64,000 bases of DNA from Leptotrichia sp. oral taxon 212 (GCF_001274535.1 NZ_CP012410.1:2380905-2444904); one strand, 5' to 3'; shown: positions 29,882 to 39,737, counted from the stretch's first letter. Program-made: numbers and translations. Notes: generated by a model from the sequence alone, not told the origin.

Positions 29882-30937
29882 TTACCCTTTATTGTACACG
29901 TATTTCAATTTTTTTTCAAATAAATTATAGTCCTTTATCTTATCACCATTTATACGGTAAATTTTTTCAGGATTTATTTTTACATTGTTTGCTTTTCCTG
30001 AAGTCATTACAAAGGATTTTATTCCTAATTTTTTTATTCTTTCCACATTTCCTTTATAGGTATGTCCCCACGGATATGAAAGAAATTCCGCTTTTTTATT
30101 TAATTTTTCCTCTATCAGTCTTTTATTTTCCGTTATTTCAAACTCCACTTTTTTTTCAAATTCCTCTTCGGAAATTTCTTCAAAAAACTCTTTTTTATGT
30201 ACTTTAAAAAGTTTATTTAAAAATATTTTTCTTTCCTTGGAAGATTTGCTTATAAACTCTTCTGAATTTACAATTTCCCTATACTTATCCACAAATCCTT
30301 CTTTCAGCTTTAGACCTTTCATTGAAATCTGACTTCTTATTTTAAATACAGGAAGTCCTGTAAAATCTAAGTCCCTGAAATCCTTTGTTTCGGCTTTTTC
30401 CTTATTTGAAAGTCCTTCCCTGAAAATAGGGAAATATTCCCTTTTTACAAAATCCCCTTCCGTCTTTTCAAAAACTCCTTTTACTTCAGGCTTCCTTATT
30501 GTCGGATAATGGGAATGTGTGTGCAGCTGAAAATCTATGAGACCGCTCTCATACATTTCCTTTATTTCATTCCAGTCAAGGTAATCCCTGTCGTTTCCTA
30601 TGTAGACCGTATTAAGAAAAATGGTAGCCTTTATATTGTATTTCTTCAAGATGGGAAAAGCTTTAGTATAGTTATTTTTATATCCATCATCAAAGGTCAC
30701 AAGTATACTTTCCTCATCAAGAATATAGTTCATCTTTTCAAGTTCTTCCATTTTATAAGTCTTCATGTCTTTTATGTATTCCATATGCTTTTCAAATTCT
30801 TTTTCCGATATTATTCCTTCAGTTTTTTCAGCAAAAACATTATGATACATAAGACAGGCTACTGATTTTTTTCTATTTTTATTATAAATATGAAAAAAAA
30901 TCAGAATTACGGCTAATCCAGCTAACAGTAAGTACAT
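29882..30937 (-). CDS. Polysaccharide deacetylase (CE4/NodB domain), membrane-anchored
   Basis: 351 residues with one N-terminal membrane helix (LLAGLAVILIFFHIY), then VACLMYHNVF, ILVTFDDGYKNNYTKAFPIL (NodB motif 1 with the metal-binding Asp pair) and LHTHSHYPT (motif 2 with His-x3-His) near 140. Between these and the late motif LSYPWGHT is an insert of about 130 residues. It probably removes acetyl or N-acetyl groups from an envelope polysaccharide in the periplasm. Ends 22 bases before the MsbA-like gene. Confidence 0.88.
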   Translation of the reverse strand: MYLLLAGLAVILIFFHIYNKNRKKSVACLMYHNVFAEKTEGIISEKEFEKHMEYIKDMKTYKMEELEKMNYILDEESILVTFDDGYKNNYTKAFPILKKYNIKATIFLNTVYIGNDRDYLDWNEIKEMYESGLIDFQLHTHSHYPTIRKPEVKGVFEKTEGDFVKREYFPIFREGLSNKEKAETKDFRDLDFTGLPVFKIRSQISMKGLKLKEGFVDKYREIVNSEEFISKSSKERKIFLNKLFKVHKKEFFEEISEEEFEKKVEFEITENKRLIEEKLNKKAEFLSYPWGHTYKGNVERIKKLGIKSFVMTSGKANNVKINPEKIYRINGDKIKDYNLFEKKLKYVYNKG

Positions 30938-30938
30938 T

Positions 30939-31682
30939 CTATTTTACCTTTCCAAATAATTTTAAAAATGTATATCTTATTTTCTTTATCATCCTGTCTA
31001 TCTTAAAGTCTAGAACGCTGTTTTTCCCTTTTCTGCTGAAGTGCACATGTCTCTTATCCCCAATATGTTCCACATACTTTTCCTTAAAATAGATAGTTCT
31101 GTAATTTCTGTCTTTATAAAATTTTGACAGCTCTATTTCATAAAGCTTATCCTTCAGTTTTTCATGAGATCCGAACAAATCGTTGTCGGATTTTCTCCTA
31201 AGACCCGGATTATAAGTAAAAATTTCATCCTTTACTTCATAAAATTTTTCTCCATCTTTTGAGATATATTCTTCCTTCCTGAAAAAACTTTCCTTAAAAT
31301 CTTTTTTGCTTCGTAATCCCACTGTAAGGAGAGTCCTGTCTTCCTTAAGAAGTTTCAGAGACTTTTCTATAAATCCTTTTTTCAGGAATATCCAGTCATC
31401 CTCGCAATGAAATATATATTCGGTATCTACTTCGTTATAGGCCTTATCAACTGATTTTAACTGACCTTCTCTTGTCTCATTTATTATCAGGCAGAAATTA
31501 TGCTTATTTTTCTCATTCTCATATTGAGAAATAAGATTTTCCAGTTTCTTTCCTTCGGTACTGTCTTCTGTTATTATTATCTTTTTTATCGGATAAGTAT
31601 TTTTTTCAAAGAAACTGTCCAGAGTTCTCTTAAGCAAATCGAATCTTCCGCAGCTTGTTATTACCAGAGTAACTTCCTCCAT
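30939..31682 (-). CDS. Family 2 glycosyltransferase, tandem copy B
   Basis: 247 residues of GT-A fold: VTLVITSCGRFDLLKRTLDSFF, ITEDSTEG, NETREGQLKSVDKAY, and a HCEDDW acidic motif for metal and nucleotide binding near 92. It is a clear paralogue of the next gene upstream (31705-32436): most motifs are shared and the last 30 or so residues (KRHVHFSRKGKNSVLDFK onward) are identical apart from one residue. Probably adds similar sugars to a lipooligosaccharide. Confidence 0.88.
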   Translation of the reverse strand: MEEVTLVITSCGRFDLLKRTLDSFFEKNTYPIKKIIITEDSTEGKKLENLISQYENEKNKHNFCLIINETREGQLKSVDKAYNEVDTEYIFHCEDDWIFLKKGFIEKSLKLLKEDRTLLTVGLRSKKDFKESFFRKEEYISKDGEKFYEVKDEIFTYNPGLRRKSDNDLFGSHEKLKDKLYEIELSKFYKDRNYRTIYFKEKYVEHIGDKRHVHFSRKGKNSVLDFKIDRMIKKIRYTFLKLFGKVK

Positions 31683-31704
31683 AATTTTATCCTTTCCCAG
31701 CAGT

Positions 31705-32436
31705 TTATTTTACCTTTCCGAATAATTTCAAAAACGTATATCTTATCTTTTTTATCATTCTGTCTATTTTAAAATCCAGAACACTGTTTTTTCCTCTTTT
31801 ACTAAAGTGTACATGTCTTTTGTTACCTATATGCTCCACAAACGGATTTACAAAGGAAATCATTTTAAATCCTTTTTCCTTGTAAAATTTGGACAGTTCA
31901 GCTTCCCAAAGTTTTCCCTCAAGTTTTTCATGGGAACCGAACAGGTCACATACATCCTTTCTTCTAAGTCCGGGATTGTATGTAAACACGTCTTCCAGTA
32001 TTTCAAAGTATTCCTCTCCGTTAGATGCCATGTAGTTTTCCTTGGAAATAGGAATCCCTGAGCAGTCTTCCCTTGATCTTAAGCCGACTACTGCTATTTT
32101 AGGATTTTCTATGAGCATATCCATGGACTTTTCTATAAACCCTTCCCTTAAAAATTCCCAGTCATCTTCACAATGGAATACATATTCCGTGTTCACTTCC
32201 TTATAAGCTTTGTCTATGGACTTTATCTGTCCTATTCTTGTTTCGTTCACTATTAATTTAAAATTCTGATTCTTATATTTAGAAACCAGTTTTTCCAGTT
32301 TCTTTCCCTCAGTACTGTCTTCCGTTATTATTACTTCCTTTATCGGATAAGTATTATATTTGAAAAAACTGTCAAGTGTTCTTTCCAGTAAATCAAATCT
32401 CCCGCAGCTTGTCACTACCAAACTGACATCCTTCAT
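31705..32436 (-). CDS. Family 2 glycosyltransferase, tandem copy A
   Basis: 243 residues: VSLVVTSCGRFDLLERTLDSFF, ITEDSTEG, NETRIGQIKSIDKAY and FHCEDDWEFL, then TYNPGLRRKDVCDLFGSHE. Paralogue of 30939-31682. Its start lies 44 bases inside the end of the upstream tandem GT2 gene, an unusually large overlap that may mean the upstream gene really ends earlier. Confidence 0.85.
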   Translation of the reverse strand: MKDVSLVVTSCGRFDLLERTLDSFFKYNTYPIKEVIITEDSTEGKKLEKLVSKYKNQNFKLIVNETRIGQIKSIDKAYKEVNTEYVFHCEDDWEFLREGFIEKSMDMLIENPKIAVVGLRSREDCSGIPISKENYMASNGEEYFEILEDVFTYNPGLRRKDVCDLFGSHEKLEGKLWEAELSKFYKEKGFKMISFVNPFVEHIGNKRHVHFSKRGKNSVLDFKIDRMIKKIRYTFLKLFGKVK

Positions 32437-33979
32437 GATTATCCAGTCCTTTCTCTGCTTTTTTCTTCCCCTGTTTTATTACAGTAGCCAGAAATTCATC
32501 GTTTTCAGCTAACCCGCTCCTGTCATTTTCCTTATGATAGATATGATAAGTCAGCCCATTGAATTTCAGCCTTTTCTTCCCTATTCCGCTATTAAAAAGT
32601 CTGACTGCGATTTCACTGTCTTCACGCCCCCAGCCCTGAATTTTTTCTTCAAAGCCATTTACCTTTACTAAATCTTCCCTGAAGAAGGACATATTACATC
32701 CTCTTATTCCTGAAAGTTTTTTATCCTTTTTAGTAAAAATTTTTGAAAGCAGCCTGTTTCTTACTGTATTCGCCTTGTTTTTATACCCCTTTTCAAATAG
32801 GACGTTTGGAAATACAGGTAATTTTCCCTTCAGTATTTCTTTAGATTTTTCTTCAGATATTATTACTCTTGATCCCTGGATAAAGTATCCTTTTTCCATA
32901 TTTTCAATATGATCCTGTATAAAGTGTCTTTCTAAAATCAGATCCCCGTCTATTATTATGACATATTTCCCTGATGCTTTTGCTATAGCCTTGTTTCTTG
33001 ACATTGAAAGCCTGAATCCGTCGTCTTCCTGCCATGAATGTTCTATTTTAACATTCGGATTACTTTCCTTTATTTTCTTCACAAGACCCGCAGTATCCTC
33101 ACGCGATCCATCATCAGCAACTATTATTTCTTTCGGAAGGACAGTCTGTCTTAACACGCTGTTCAGACATATTTCCAGAGCCTGTGGCCAGTTATATGTT
33201 GTAACAATGAGAGAAGTATCCTTTCCCAGTGTTCTGAAATACTGTTCCCTTAATTTTGTATACTTTGTCATGGTGTAGATGGAACTGTACTTTGCAAGAA
33301 GATATCCTTCATATCCGTCAAGAAATCCTAGCTGTAAAATATACATTCTTATAAATCTGAAAAGCATTTTTGAGTAAATCTTTACAATTCCTGATTTCTT
33401 ATGCTCCTTCATATACTGTGTGGCACTCTCGGAAGTATATCTGTTAAGCTTTTCCAGAAACTGCTCTATATTGTCATAGGTATAGTGAATTATGAGTTCA
33501 TTTATTTTTCCTGTCCTGCTGTTTTCGGCTATTTCATATTTTTCATGAACTTCCCTGCCACTTATCCTGACTTTCCCTTTTTTCCAAAGCCTGATTACAT
33601 AATCATCCCAGCCGCCATACTTTATTTCTTTTCCAAAGCATATGTTTCTCAGTTTTATTTTATATACATCGAAATCTGAATTCCCATTTATTATATCCTT
33701 TATTTTATCCTTCAGTTCTGCAGATACGACTTCATCAGCATCGATTAAAAGAATCCATTCGCCACTGCATTTTTCAAGTACTGAATTTTTCTGCGGACCG
33801 TATCCTTTCCATTTCTCAACAAAAACTTCGGCTCCTTTAACCTTTGCAATTTCTGCTGTCCTGTCAGAGCTTTCACTGTCCACCACTATTATTTCATCAG
33901 CTATTTCCTTTACGGAATCCAGCGTTTTTCCTATTCTGTTTTCCTCATTATACGTTATTATCCCTACTGATAATTTCAT
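32393..33979 (-). CDS. Two-domain family 2 glycosyltransferase
   Basis: 528 residues. Domain 1 (1-240) resembles WaaE/KdtX-type core transferases: LSVGIITYNEENRIGKTLDS, VVDSESSDRTAEIAK, LLIDADEVV. Domain 2 (from about 250) is a GT2 with a galactosyltransferase-like C-terminal part: LIVTTYNWPQALEICLNSVL, ADDGSREDT, IIDGDLIL and GWGREDSEIAVRL. A bifunctional core-oligosaccharide transferase is likely. Good AGGGGA site. The C-terminus overlaps the next gene by 44 bases, see that entry. Confidence 0.88.
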   Translation of the reverse strand: MKLSVGIITYNEENRIGKTLDSVKEIADEIIVVDSESSDRTAEIAKVKGAEVFVEKWKGYGPQKNSVLEKCSGEWILLIDADEVVSAELKDKIKDIINGNSDFDVYKIKLRNICFGKEIKYGGWDDYVIRLWKKGKVRISGREVHEKYEIAENSRTGKINELIIHYTYDNIEQFLEKLNRYTSESATQYMKEHKKSGIVKIYSKMLFRFIRMYILQLGFLDGYEGYLLAKYSSIYTMTKYTKLREQYFRTLGKDTSLIVTTYNWPQALEICLNSVLRQTVLPKEIIVADDGSREDTAGLVKKIKESNPNVKIEHSWQEDDGFRLSMSRNKAIAKASGKYVIIIDGDLILERHFIQDHIENMEKGYFIQGSRVIISEEKSKEILKGKLPVFPNVLFEKGYKNKANTVRNRLLSKIFTKKDKKLSGIRGCNMSFFREDLVKVNGFEEKIQGWGREDSEIAVRLFNSGIGKKRLKFNGLTYHIYHKENDRSGLAENDEFLATVIKQGKKKAEKGLDNHEGCQFGSDKLREI

Positions 33980-33996
33980 CGGATTTCCCCTTAATT

Positions 33997-34773
33997 CTAA
34001 TTTTTTACCTTCTGGTTTCTAAAATCATCTCTTATTATCTGAAAATATATTCCTAATTTCTTTATATATTTCTTTATTCCCTTGAGATGTTTTGTTTTCA
34101 GAAATAAAAACGGTCTGCTTCCCTTCCATGAATGATGCCACCAGTGAATTGCATATGTATTACCGGTTAACATGCTTTCACTGAATTTCTGTTTTGGCAG
34201 GAAAGGATAGAAGTATTCCTTTCTATACACGTATATTCCATTTTTCTCATCTTTTATTTCATCTTTTGAAAAATCACACATAAAATAATTCTTAAGTATG
34301 TACTTTGTTATTTGCGGCAAAGTAAATAAAGGACTTGAATATATTTCGTTATCATAAAAATTTATCATTTTTTTCAGAAATTCGCTTTTAGCGGCAACTC
34401 CGAAAAGTCCCATTCCTATTCCGTCATCACTTTCATATCCTGTAAAAAATTCTATATTTTCATTGTCAAACAGCGAAGAAAAATCCTTCAGTATTTCCAT
34501 ATCCGTATCCAGATATATTCCGCCATTTTCATATAAATAATGAATTCTCACATAATCGGCAATATATGCCCAAAGTTTTCTTTTATAGCATTCCCTTAAA
34601 AAACTGTTTCTTTCTATATGATTTTTTAAATCAAAATTTTTCTCATTTATTTCAACAATTTCATAATCCGGCAATTTTTCCTGCCAGGATTTCAGACACT
34701 TGTGAAAAATCTCAGGCTTTTCATCATTCCCTATCCAGACATAATGAAGCCTTTTAGGTATCTGTGCCATCAT
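33997..34773 (-). CDS. GT32-type glycosyltransferase (DXD sugar-binding region)
   Basis: 258 residues with the capsular/OCH1-like pattern: IPKRLHYVWIGNDEKPEIF, LWAYIADYVRIHYLYENGGI, and YLDTDMEIL near 97 as the DXD nucleotide-sugar site, then GYESDDGIGMGLFGVAAKSE and a late HWWHHSW. Transfers a hexose onto an oligosaccharide acceptor. Starts one base after the GT2 gene at 34774. Confidence 0.88.
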   Translation of the reverse strand: MMAQIPKRLHYVWIGNDEKPEIFHKCLKSWQEKLPDYEIVEINEKNFDLKNHIERNSFLRECYKRKLWAYIADYVRIHYLYENGGIYLDTDMEILKDFSSLFDNENIEFFTGYESDDGIGMGLFGVAAKSEFLKKMINFYDNEIYSSPLFTLPQITKYILKNYFMCDFSKDEIKDEKNGIYVYRKEYFYPFLPKQKFSESMLTGNTYAIHWWHHSWKGSRPFLFLKTKHLKGIKKYIKKLGIYFQIIRDDFRNQKVKN

Positions 34774-35793
34774 TTATCCTCTCTTCGCTTTAAACTTATT
34801 CCTACATTTTTTCAGGAAATTTCCTCCTGTATAATACACTCCTCCTGTATAGTACAGTATATACAGCTCCACATTTTCAAACTTTTTTGATTTTATCTTG
34901 AAAAGATAATCTCTGCAGTCTTTCCTGAACTGCCTGTATATCTTCTTAAACACATCATTTCTTCCACACTGTACAGCTTTTTTCATTGAACTTTTATAGT
35001 ATCTCTTTATCATGTAGAATATTATCTCTTTTGTTTCAGAATCTTTTTCATCCCTGTATCTTTCAAGAAGCTCCTTTGCATTTTCAAAAATATCTTCTGC
35101 ATGGGTTATATTCAGAACCGACATTATGCTTCCACTTCTGGCCCTGTAATTTCCAAATATTTCATCTATTATTTTAAGCTTTTCTGCATGATAGAACACA
35201 TCTATTGAAAACACTTCATCTTCATTGGATCTTCTTCCTGTAGGAAAATAAATACCGTTGTCCATAAGCAGCTTTCTGCTGTACAGATATATCGGAAGTC
35301 TTACATTCCAGAATTTTCCCTTTATTGATTTTATCATATATTCTTTTCCTGAAACTGTCTTACCGATAAGTTCCCTTGGAATTCTCTCATCCAGAACTTC
35401 TTCCTTTGTGAATTCACTGTAGGCTTTTTCCTTTCCTACTACGATATCTGTTTTTTCTCCGCTTTTATAGTCATCTTCAAGCTGCCTTATTATTTTCTCA
35501 AATGAAACCGTATCAACCCAGTCATCACTGTCGAGAAAATATATGTAGTCCCCTGTGCTCGCCTTGATTCCTGTATTTCTGGCTGCACTTGCACCCTGAT
35601 TTTCCTGCGTTATGACTTTTATTCTATCATGATTTTCAGTATATTCTTCAAGTATATCCTTTGTCCTGTCAGTAGAACCGTCATTCACTGCTATTATCTC
35701 AGTTTCAATGTTTTTTATGTTCATCACACTGTCAATACATTGTCTTATATATTCTTCTGTATTATATACAGGTATTATAATACTTAACTTCAT
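34774..35793 (-). CDS. Family 2 glycosyltransferase (EpsJ/WfgS-like)
   Basis: 339 residues: LSIIIPVYNTEEYIRQCIDS at the start, IIAVNDGSTDRTKDIL, GASAARNTGIKASTGDYIYF and the metal site FLDSDDWV near 90, followed by a helical C-terminal half usual in this group. It is a paralogue of 35816-36784 and part of the 28-37 kb lipooligosaccharide operon. Confidence 0.9.
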   Translation of the reverse strand: MKLSIIIPVYNTEEYIRQCIDSVMNIKNIETEIIAVNDGSTDRTKDILEEYTENHDRIKVITQENQGASAARNTGIKASTGDYIYFLDSDDWVDTVSFEKIIRQLEDDYKSGEKTDIVVGKEKAYSEFTKEEVLDERIPRELIGKTVSGKEYMIKSIKGKFWNVRLPIYLYSRKLLMDNGIYFPTGRRSNEDEVFSIDVFYHAEKLKIIDEIFGNYRARSGSIMSVLNITHAEDIFENAKELLERYRDEKDSETKEIIFYMIKRYYKSSMKKAVQCGRNDVFKKIYRQFRKDCRDYLFKIKSKKFENVELYILYYTGGVYYTGGNFLKKCRNKFKAKRG

Positions 35794-35815
35794 TTGAAAC
35801 TCCTTTTGAAAATAT

Positions 35816-36784
35816 TTATGAAGATTTTATTTTTTTTATTTTCTTGTCTATGCTTTTCTTTATTCTCGTAATTATTTTCTGTAATTTATTTTCACCATGT
35901 CCAGCCAGAAATTTTCTGTAATTCTTTCTAAAAACGGCATTTTCCTTTTTATATTCCTTTGAATACTTTATTATAATCTTATACAGCCTGTGAATTTCAT
36001 CTTCCAGAAGCTTCTTTGTCCTGCTGTCTGTTTCAGCCAGCATAAAATCATAAATTTCATTTATATTTTTTTCCATATCCTGATAGTTTTTCAGGGATTT
36101 TGTCGACATGATGCTTTTTTCACGCTGCAGGTAATTATAGTAATAAATCCCATAAAATCTTACCTTTGACGCCTTCAAAAGCGTTTCAACCGTAAAAATC
36201 TCATCTTCATGCATTCTTCCTTTTTTAAAAAATATGCCGTTATCCAGTAAAAATTCCCTTCTGAATAAATCATCCCAGACTTCAGGGCCGTGCATATCAT
36301 TTCTATACATTATATCAAAATATTCTTTCCCTGTTCTTATTTCTCCCTTATCATAATTTCTTATTTCTGTCAAACATTCCAGTTCCGTTTCAGTTCCATT
36401 GTTTTTCTCAATGATTTTTTTATATCTTCCTATTCCGATGTCTACCTTGTCCTTTATGGTTTCATTTATAAATTTTTCATAATTTTCCGTATCTACAAAA
36501 TCATCACTGTCTATAAAGGAAATATACTCTCCTTTTGCCACTTTAAGACCGTTATTTCTTGCTTCGCTAAGTCCCTGATTTTCCTGAGAAATAATTATTA
36601 TGTTTTCATTTTTATGATTTTCCCTGAATCTTTCCACTATTTGAAGCGAGCCGTCCTTAGTTCCGTCATTTATTATTATGATTTCGTTTTCTATCTTCAG
36701 TCCGCACAATGACTTCAGACACTTTTCCAGATACCTCTCCACGTTATATACGGGTACGATTATACTTAATTTTAAAGCTGACAT
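35816..36784 (-). CDS. Family 2 glycosyltransferase (EpsJ/WfgS-like)
   Basis: Start set at 36784 (MSALKLSIIVPVYN) because AGAGGAT lies six bases upstream; two further in-frame ATGs to 36808 have no ribosome site. Motifs: ERYLEKCLKSL, IIINDGTKDGSLQIV, GLSEARNNGLKVAKGEYISF, FIDSDDFVD. The C-terminal helical region ends in a Lys-rich tail. First gene of the minus-strand 28-37 kb block, opposite to the O-antigen ligase gene. Confidence 0.88.
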   Translation of the reverse strand: MSALKLSIIVPVYNVERYLEKCLKSLCGLKIENEIIIINDGTKDGSLQIVERFRENHKNENIIIISQENQGLSEARNNGLKVAKGEYISFIDSDDFVDTENYEKFINETIKDKVDIGIGRYKKIIEKNNGTETELECLTEIRNYDKGEIRTGKEYFDIMYRNDMHGPEVWDDLFRREFLLDNGIFFKKGRMHEDEIFTVETLLKASKVRFYGIYYYNYLQREKSIMSTKSLKNYQDMEKNINEIYDFMLAETDSRTKKLLEDEIHRLYKIIIKYSKEYKKENAVFRKNYRKFLAGHGENKLQKIITRIKKSIDKKIKKIKSS

Positions 36785-36918
36785 TTTTATCCTCTTCATT
36801 TTCTTCATTGTTTTATATTATTATATCATAAAATTAAATAAATGTTCCAAAAATATCTTTTATATGTTAAAATTTATAAAATAAAGTTTTTCAAAACTAT
36901 AAAATTAGGAGTCTATAT

Positions 36919-38169
36919 ATGAAAAAATTGAATTTGACAGGATATTTCCTTACTATTCTGTTTCCCATTATGTTATTTTTGTCATACAAGGGGGAACAGA
37001 CTCTCAGCTATTTGATAATGTTATTTTTTTTACTTAGCATGTTATTTAAAAAAAACAGGAAAAGATTTAAATCTCTGATTGATGGCGGTATGGCATCGGG
37101 ACTACTGTTTTTTATTATTTCCCCTTTCATTATCTCTTTCTTCAGCGGCGGAATTGTTTCAAGGGTGGACAGTATACATTACTTATACTGGCTTATATTT
37201 TTTCCGTTAGTCTTTTATATAAATACCGAAAAAAAATTGTGGACTTTTATAAAATCCTTCCTTATTGGAGGAACGATTTCCCTAATTATAACACTGGTCA
37301 TTTTTATAAAAAATTATGATGAATGGGCTCATCCAAAAGGTTTTGAATATCCAAGAATATTTTTTGAACTTCAGACACAGGATTTTGCAAACATTATGTC
37401 CATTCTGCTTTTATTCCTGATTTCCTTTATTCTGTTCTATAGAAACGAAAACAGGAAAAAAAACATATGGATAAAATTGCTTCTTTCTGCAATTTTCGTG
37501 CTTGATTTATTTATAATCATAGTAAACAGGTCAAAAATGGTCTATATATCACTTTTTTTACCTGTAATATATATTCTGTATAAAAGGAACAAGGCTTACA
37601 TTCTGGGATTTATTGCTGCCTGTATCGGAGGATTTTTTCTCCTGCCAAAATCAATTACTGATAGACTACAGTACATTGTCAAATACAAGCAGGATCCTTC
37701 AAGCTACCTTCGTGTAATGTTCTGGGATGCTGCTGTTTCTTCCTTCAGAAAAAGTCCGATATTCGGTATGTCCACAAATGAAAGGATTGCCTTCAATATG
37801 AGCCACTTTAAGAAAAAGGGAATATTGAACTATATTGAAGCAAATTACGGTCTTGATCCTGTAGGAATTACAAACACACATAATATGTATCTTCATCACC
37901 TTGCCAACTATGGAATCGCAGGAGCTCTTTCATTAGTTTACTTTCTGTTTATTGTTATTCCTTCAAGACTTGTAAGGCTCAACTTCTATAAAACAAAAGA
38001 TACTGTACATTCTGCATATATTGCACTTGAAATAGGGATAAAGTCATCCTATTTTGCTTACCTGATTCAGGGACTGACAGAATTTAACCTTAATAAGAAG
38101 CCGATGATTTTCACCCTTGCAATGATGCTTGCAATACTGAATTTTATGTATAAAAAGCTGAAAAAATAA
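36919..38169 (+). CDS. O-antigen ligase/polymerase-like membrane protein (WaaL/Wzy family)
   Basis: 416 residues with about eleven membrane helices and one large periplasmic loop after the middle (SSYLRVMFWDAAVSSF ... GMSTNERIAF ... THNMYLHHLANYGIAGAL). The NTHNMYLHHLANYG segment with its conserved His is the Wzy_C hallmark. It would join polysaccharide to lipid A-core or polymerise repeats in the periplasm. Transcribed divergently from the GT2 block, after an AGGAG site; a terminator follows. Confidence 0.87.
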   Translation: MKKLNLTGYFLTILFPIMLFLSYKGEQTLSYLIMLFFLLSMLFKKNRKRFKSLIDGGMASGLLFFIISPFIISFFSGGIVSRVDSIHYLYWLIFFPLVFYINTEKKLWTFIKSFLIGGTISLIITLVIFIKNYDEWAHPKGFEYPRIFFELQTQDFANIMSILLLFLISFILFYRNENRKKNIWIKLLLSAIFVLDLFIIIVNRSKMVYISLFLPVIYILYKRNKAYILGFIAACIGGFFLLPKSITDRLQYIVKYKQDPSSYLRVMFWDAAVSSFRKSPIFGMSTNERIAFNMSHFKKKGILNYIEANYGLDPVGITNTHNMYLHHLANYGIAGALSLVYFLFIVIPSRLVRLNFYKTKDTVHSAYIALEIGIKSSYFAYLIQGLTEFNLNKKPMIFTLAMMLAILNFMYKKLKK

Positions 38170-38173
38170 TATT

Positions 38174-38223
38174 AAAAACACATCTGACAGGAACTATTAT
38201 CCTGAAACAGATGTGTTTTTTTT
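38174..38223 (+). terminator. Terminator after the ligase gene
   Basis: AAAAACACATCTG pairs with CAGATGTGTTTTT, with an inner CAGG/CCTG stem, and is followed by more T. Starts within ten bases of the stop codon. Confidence 0.85.
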
Positions 38224-38294
38224 GTCATTATTTCTTTAATTTATATGAATTTTATATACTCTCATTTTTAGGGGAAGCAGAAACTCTAATGCCG

Positions 38295-39245
38295 CTACCA
38301 TAGATATTTATTCGTATATCCTTTTCCATTGTCTATATAATATGAAAATATTATTGTGAAATCTTTATGATTATAGTATGGTCTTATCTCCTTTACAATC
38401 TTTTTTACCTTCTCTTCCGGAGAGTCAGCCAGATTAATCACTATAATAGGATGAATATCATTGTATTTCATAAACTCATACCAGTCTATTTCCTCAAATT
38501 TCCTTGGCCTGGAAAAGTACTCCTCAAACTTTTTGCCATATATCTTCATCCTTTCAACTTTTCCCTCCGCAACTTCATTTCCACATTCTTCATCTATTAC
38601 TGTTAATGTTATATTTTTTCTTGTCAAACTTTTTTTAGAAGTTTCACTGTCCCATTCTTTTGGTATTATGCCACATGCCCATTTCCCAGATGAACGCATA
38701 TCCTGTTTTTTATCATATTCTATACCATGTTTTTTTAATATGCTCTCTATTTTTTCAAAATCATTTCCCTTTGATTTATCATATATCAGCTGACTCCATA
38801 AATACGGTCTTAATCCATATTTGTCAATAATTTCAAACAGTAAATTAGATTTCCCTGTCTTGTTGAAAAACGGAACATTTTCTAGATTTTCGTATCTGAG
38901 AGAATAATACAATATGCTTCCATCTCTAAAAACAAATTTTGTTGGAGGAGATTCTACATGGATTAAATCCCTGTCATAAAAAAACTCTGATTTATATTTC
39001 GGAACATCATACTTGTACAGGACATAGGATTCCGGGTTTTTTATCAGATTTCCACCTACAATATGTTCTTCCTTTACATAATATTCCCACTTATCCAGTG
39101 TCAGGTTAAATTCATTTTTAAGCATTTCCACATAGTCATCCAGCATCTTTTCTTCTCTTTCCTTTGTCTTTTCTTCAGAATTTTTACAGGAATAAAGACA
39201 TAGTAAAGATAATATTACCAATAACATTTTTATTTTCTTTTTCAT
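38295..39245 (-). CDS. Lipoprotein of unknown function
   Basis: 316 residues; signal peptide MKKKIKMLLVILSLLCLYSC ends in a lipobox LYSC, so it is a lipoprotein. The rest is charged and soluble with no motif I recognise. A possible twofold pattern exists: GLRPYLWSQ in the middle and NDIHPIIVINLADSPEEKVKK near the end. Last of three minus-strand genes (with 39267-39674 and 39738-40511) at the left edge of the accessory island, so a role as a secreted-toxin immunity lipoprotein is possible but not shown. Confidence 0.75.
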   Translation of the reverse strand: MKKKIKMLLVILSLLCLYSCKNSEEKTKEREEKMLDDYVEMLKNEFNLTLDKWEYYVKEEHIVGGNLIKNPESYVLYKYDVPKYKSEFFYDRDLIHVESPPTKFVFRDGSILYYSLRYENLENVPFFNKTGKSNLLFEIIDKYGLRPYLWSQLIYDKSKGNDFEKIESILKKHGIEYDKKQDMRSSGKWACGIIPKEWDSETSKKSLTRKNITLTVIDEECGNEVAEGKVERMKIYGKKFEEYFSRPRKFEEIDWYEFMKYNDIHPIIVINLADSPEEKVKKIVKEIRPYYNHKDFTIIFSYYIDNGKGYTNKYLW

Positions 39246-39266
39246 TTTATTCCACCCCTGTACTGT

Positions 39267-39674
39267 TTATTTTTCTGCCAGTTTTATTGTTTTTACTGCA
39301 AAAACCATATTAGAAAAAAAGATAAAAAATACTGAAATAATAATGATAGCTATACTTCGAATATTAATTCCAAATAATCCTGGAATAACTAGCATAGTTA
39401 CAATACCTATAAATAAATTCAGTAAATTTAATACAAGACTTTTTTTCATGTCCGGTTTCAATTCCAGAAATATTCTATTTTTTTCTGAACAGTTTATAAT
39501 TACTTTCCTGCTTTTAGAAAAAAATAATGAAATCGCTATTTCTTCTTTTTTTTGTGATGTAAGGAATGTAAATTCTGAATCAGGTTTTAAATGATACTCC
39601 TTACCCGCTGCCCAGACTGTAATATAGTCATAATGACCTAAAAAATATTTGTTTTTTATAGTTACTTCTGTCAT
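39267..39674 (-). CDS. Small membrane protein, unknown function
   Basis: 135 residues from the ATG at 39674, which follows AGGAG; the longer frame to 39695 contains that ribosome site. A beta-rich soluble N-terminal half (TIKNKYFLGHYDYITVWAAGKEYHLKPDSEF) is followed by two membrane helices (LVLNLLNLFIGIVTMLVIPG and IAIIIISVFFIFFSNMVFAV). No family recognised. Confidence 0.7.
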   Translation of the reverse strand: MTEVTIKNKYFLGHYDYITVWAAGKEYHLKPDSEFTFLTSQKKEEIAISLFFSKSRKVIINCSEKNRIFLELKPDMKKSLVLNLLNLFIGIVTMLVIPGLFGINIRSIAIIIISVFFIFFSNMVFAVKTIKLAEK

Positions 39675-39737
39675 TTTCTGCTCCTGTTCATTCACTAAAC
39701 TCTATGTTTTCCTAACTTGTCGAAACAGGAAAAATTC

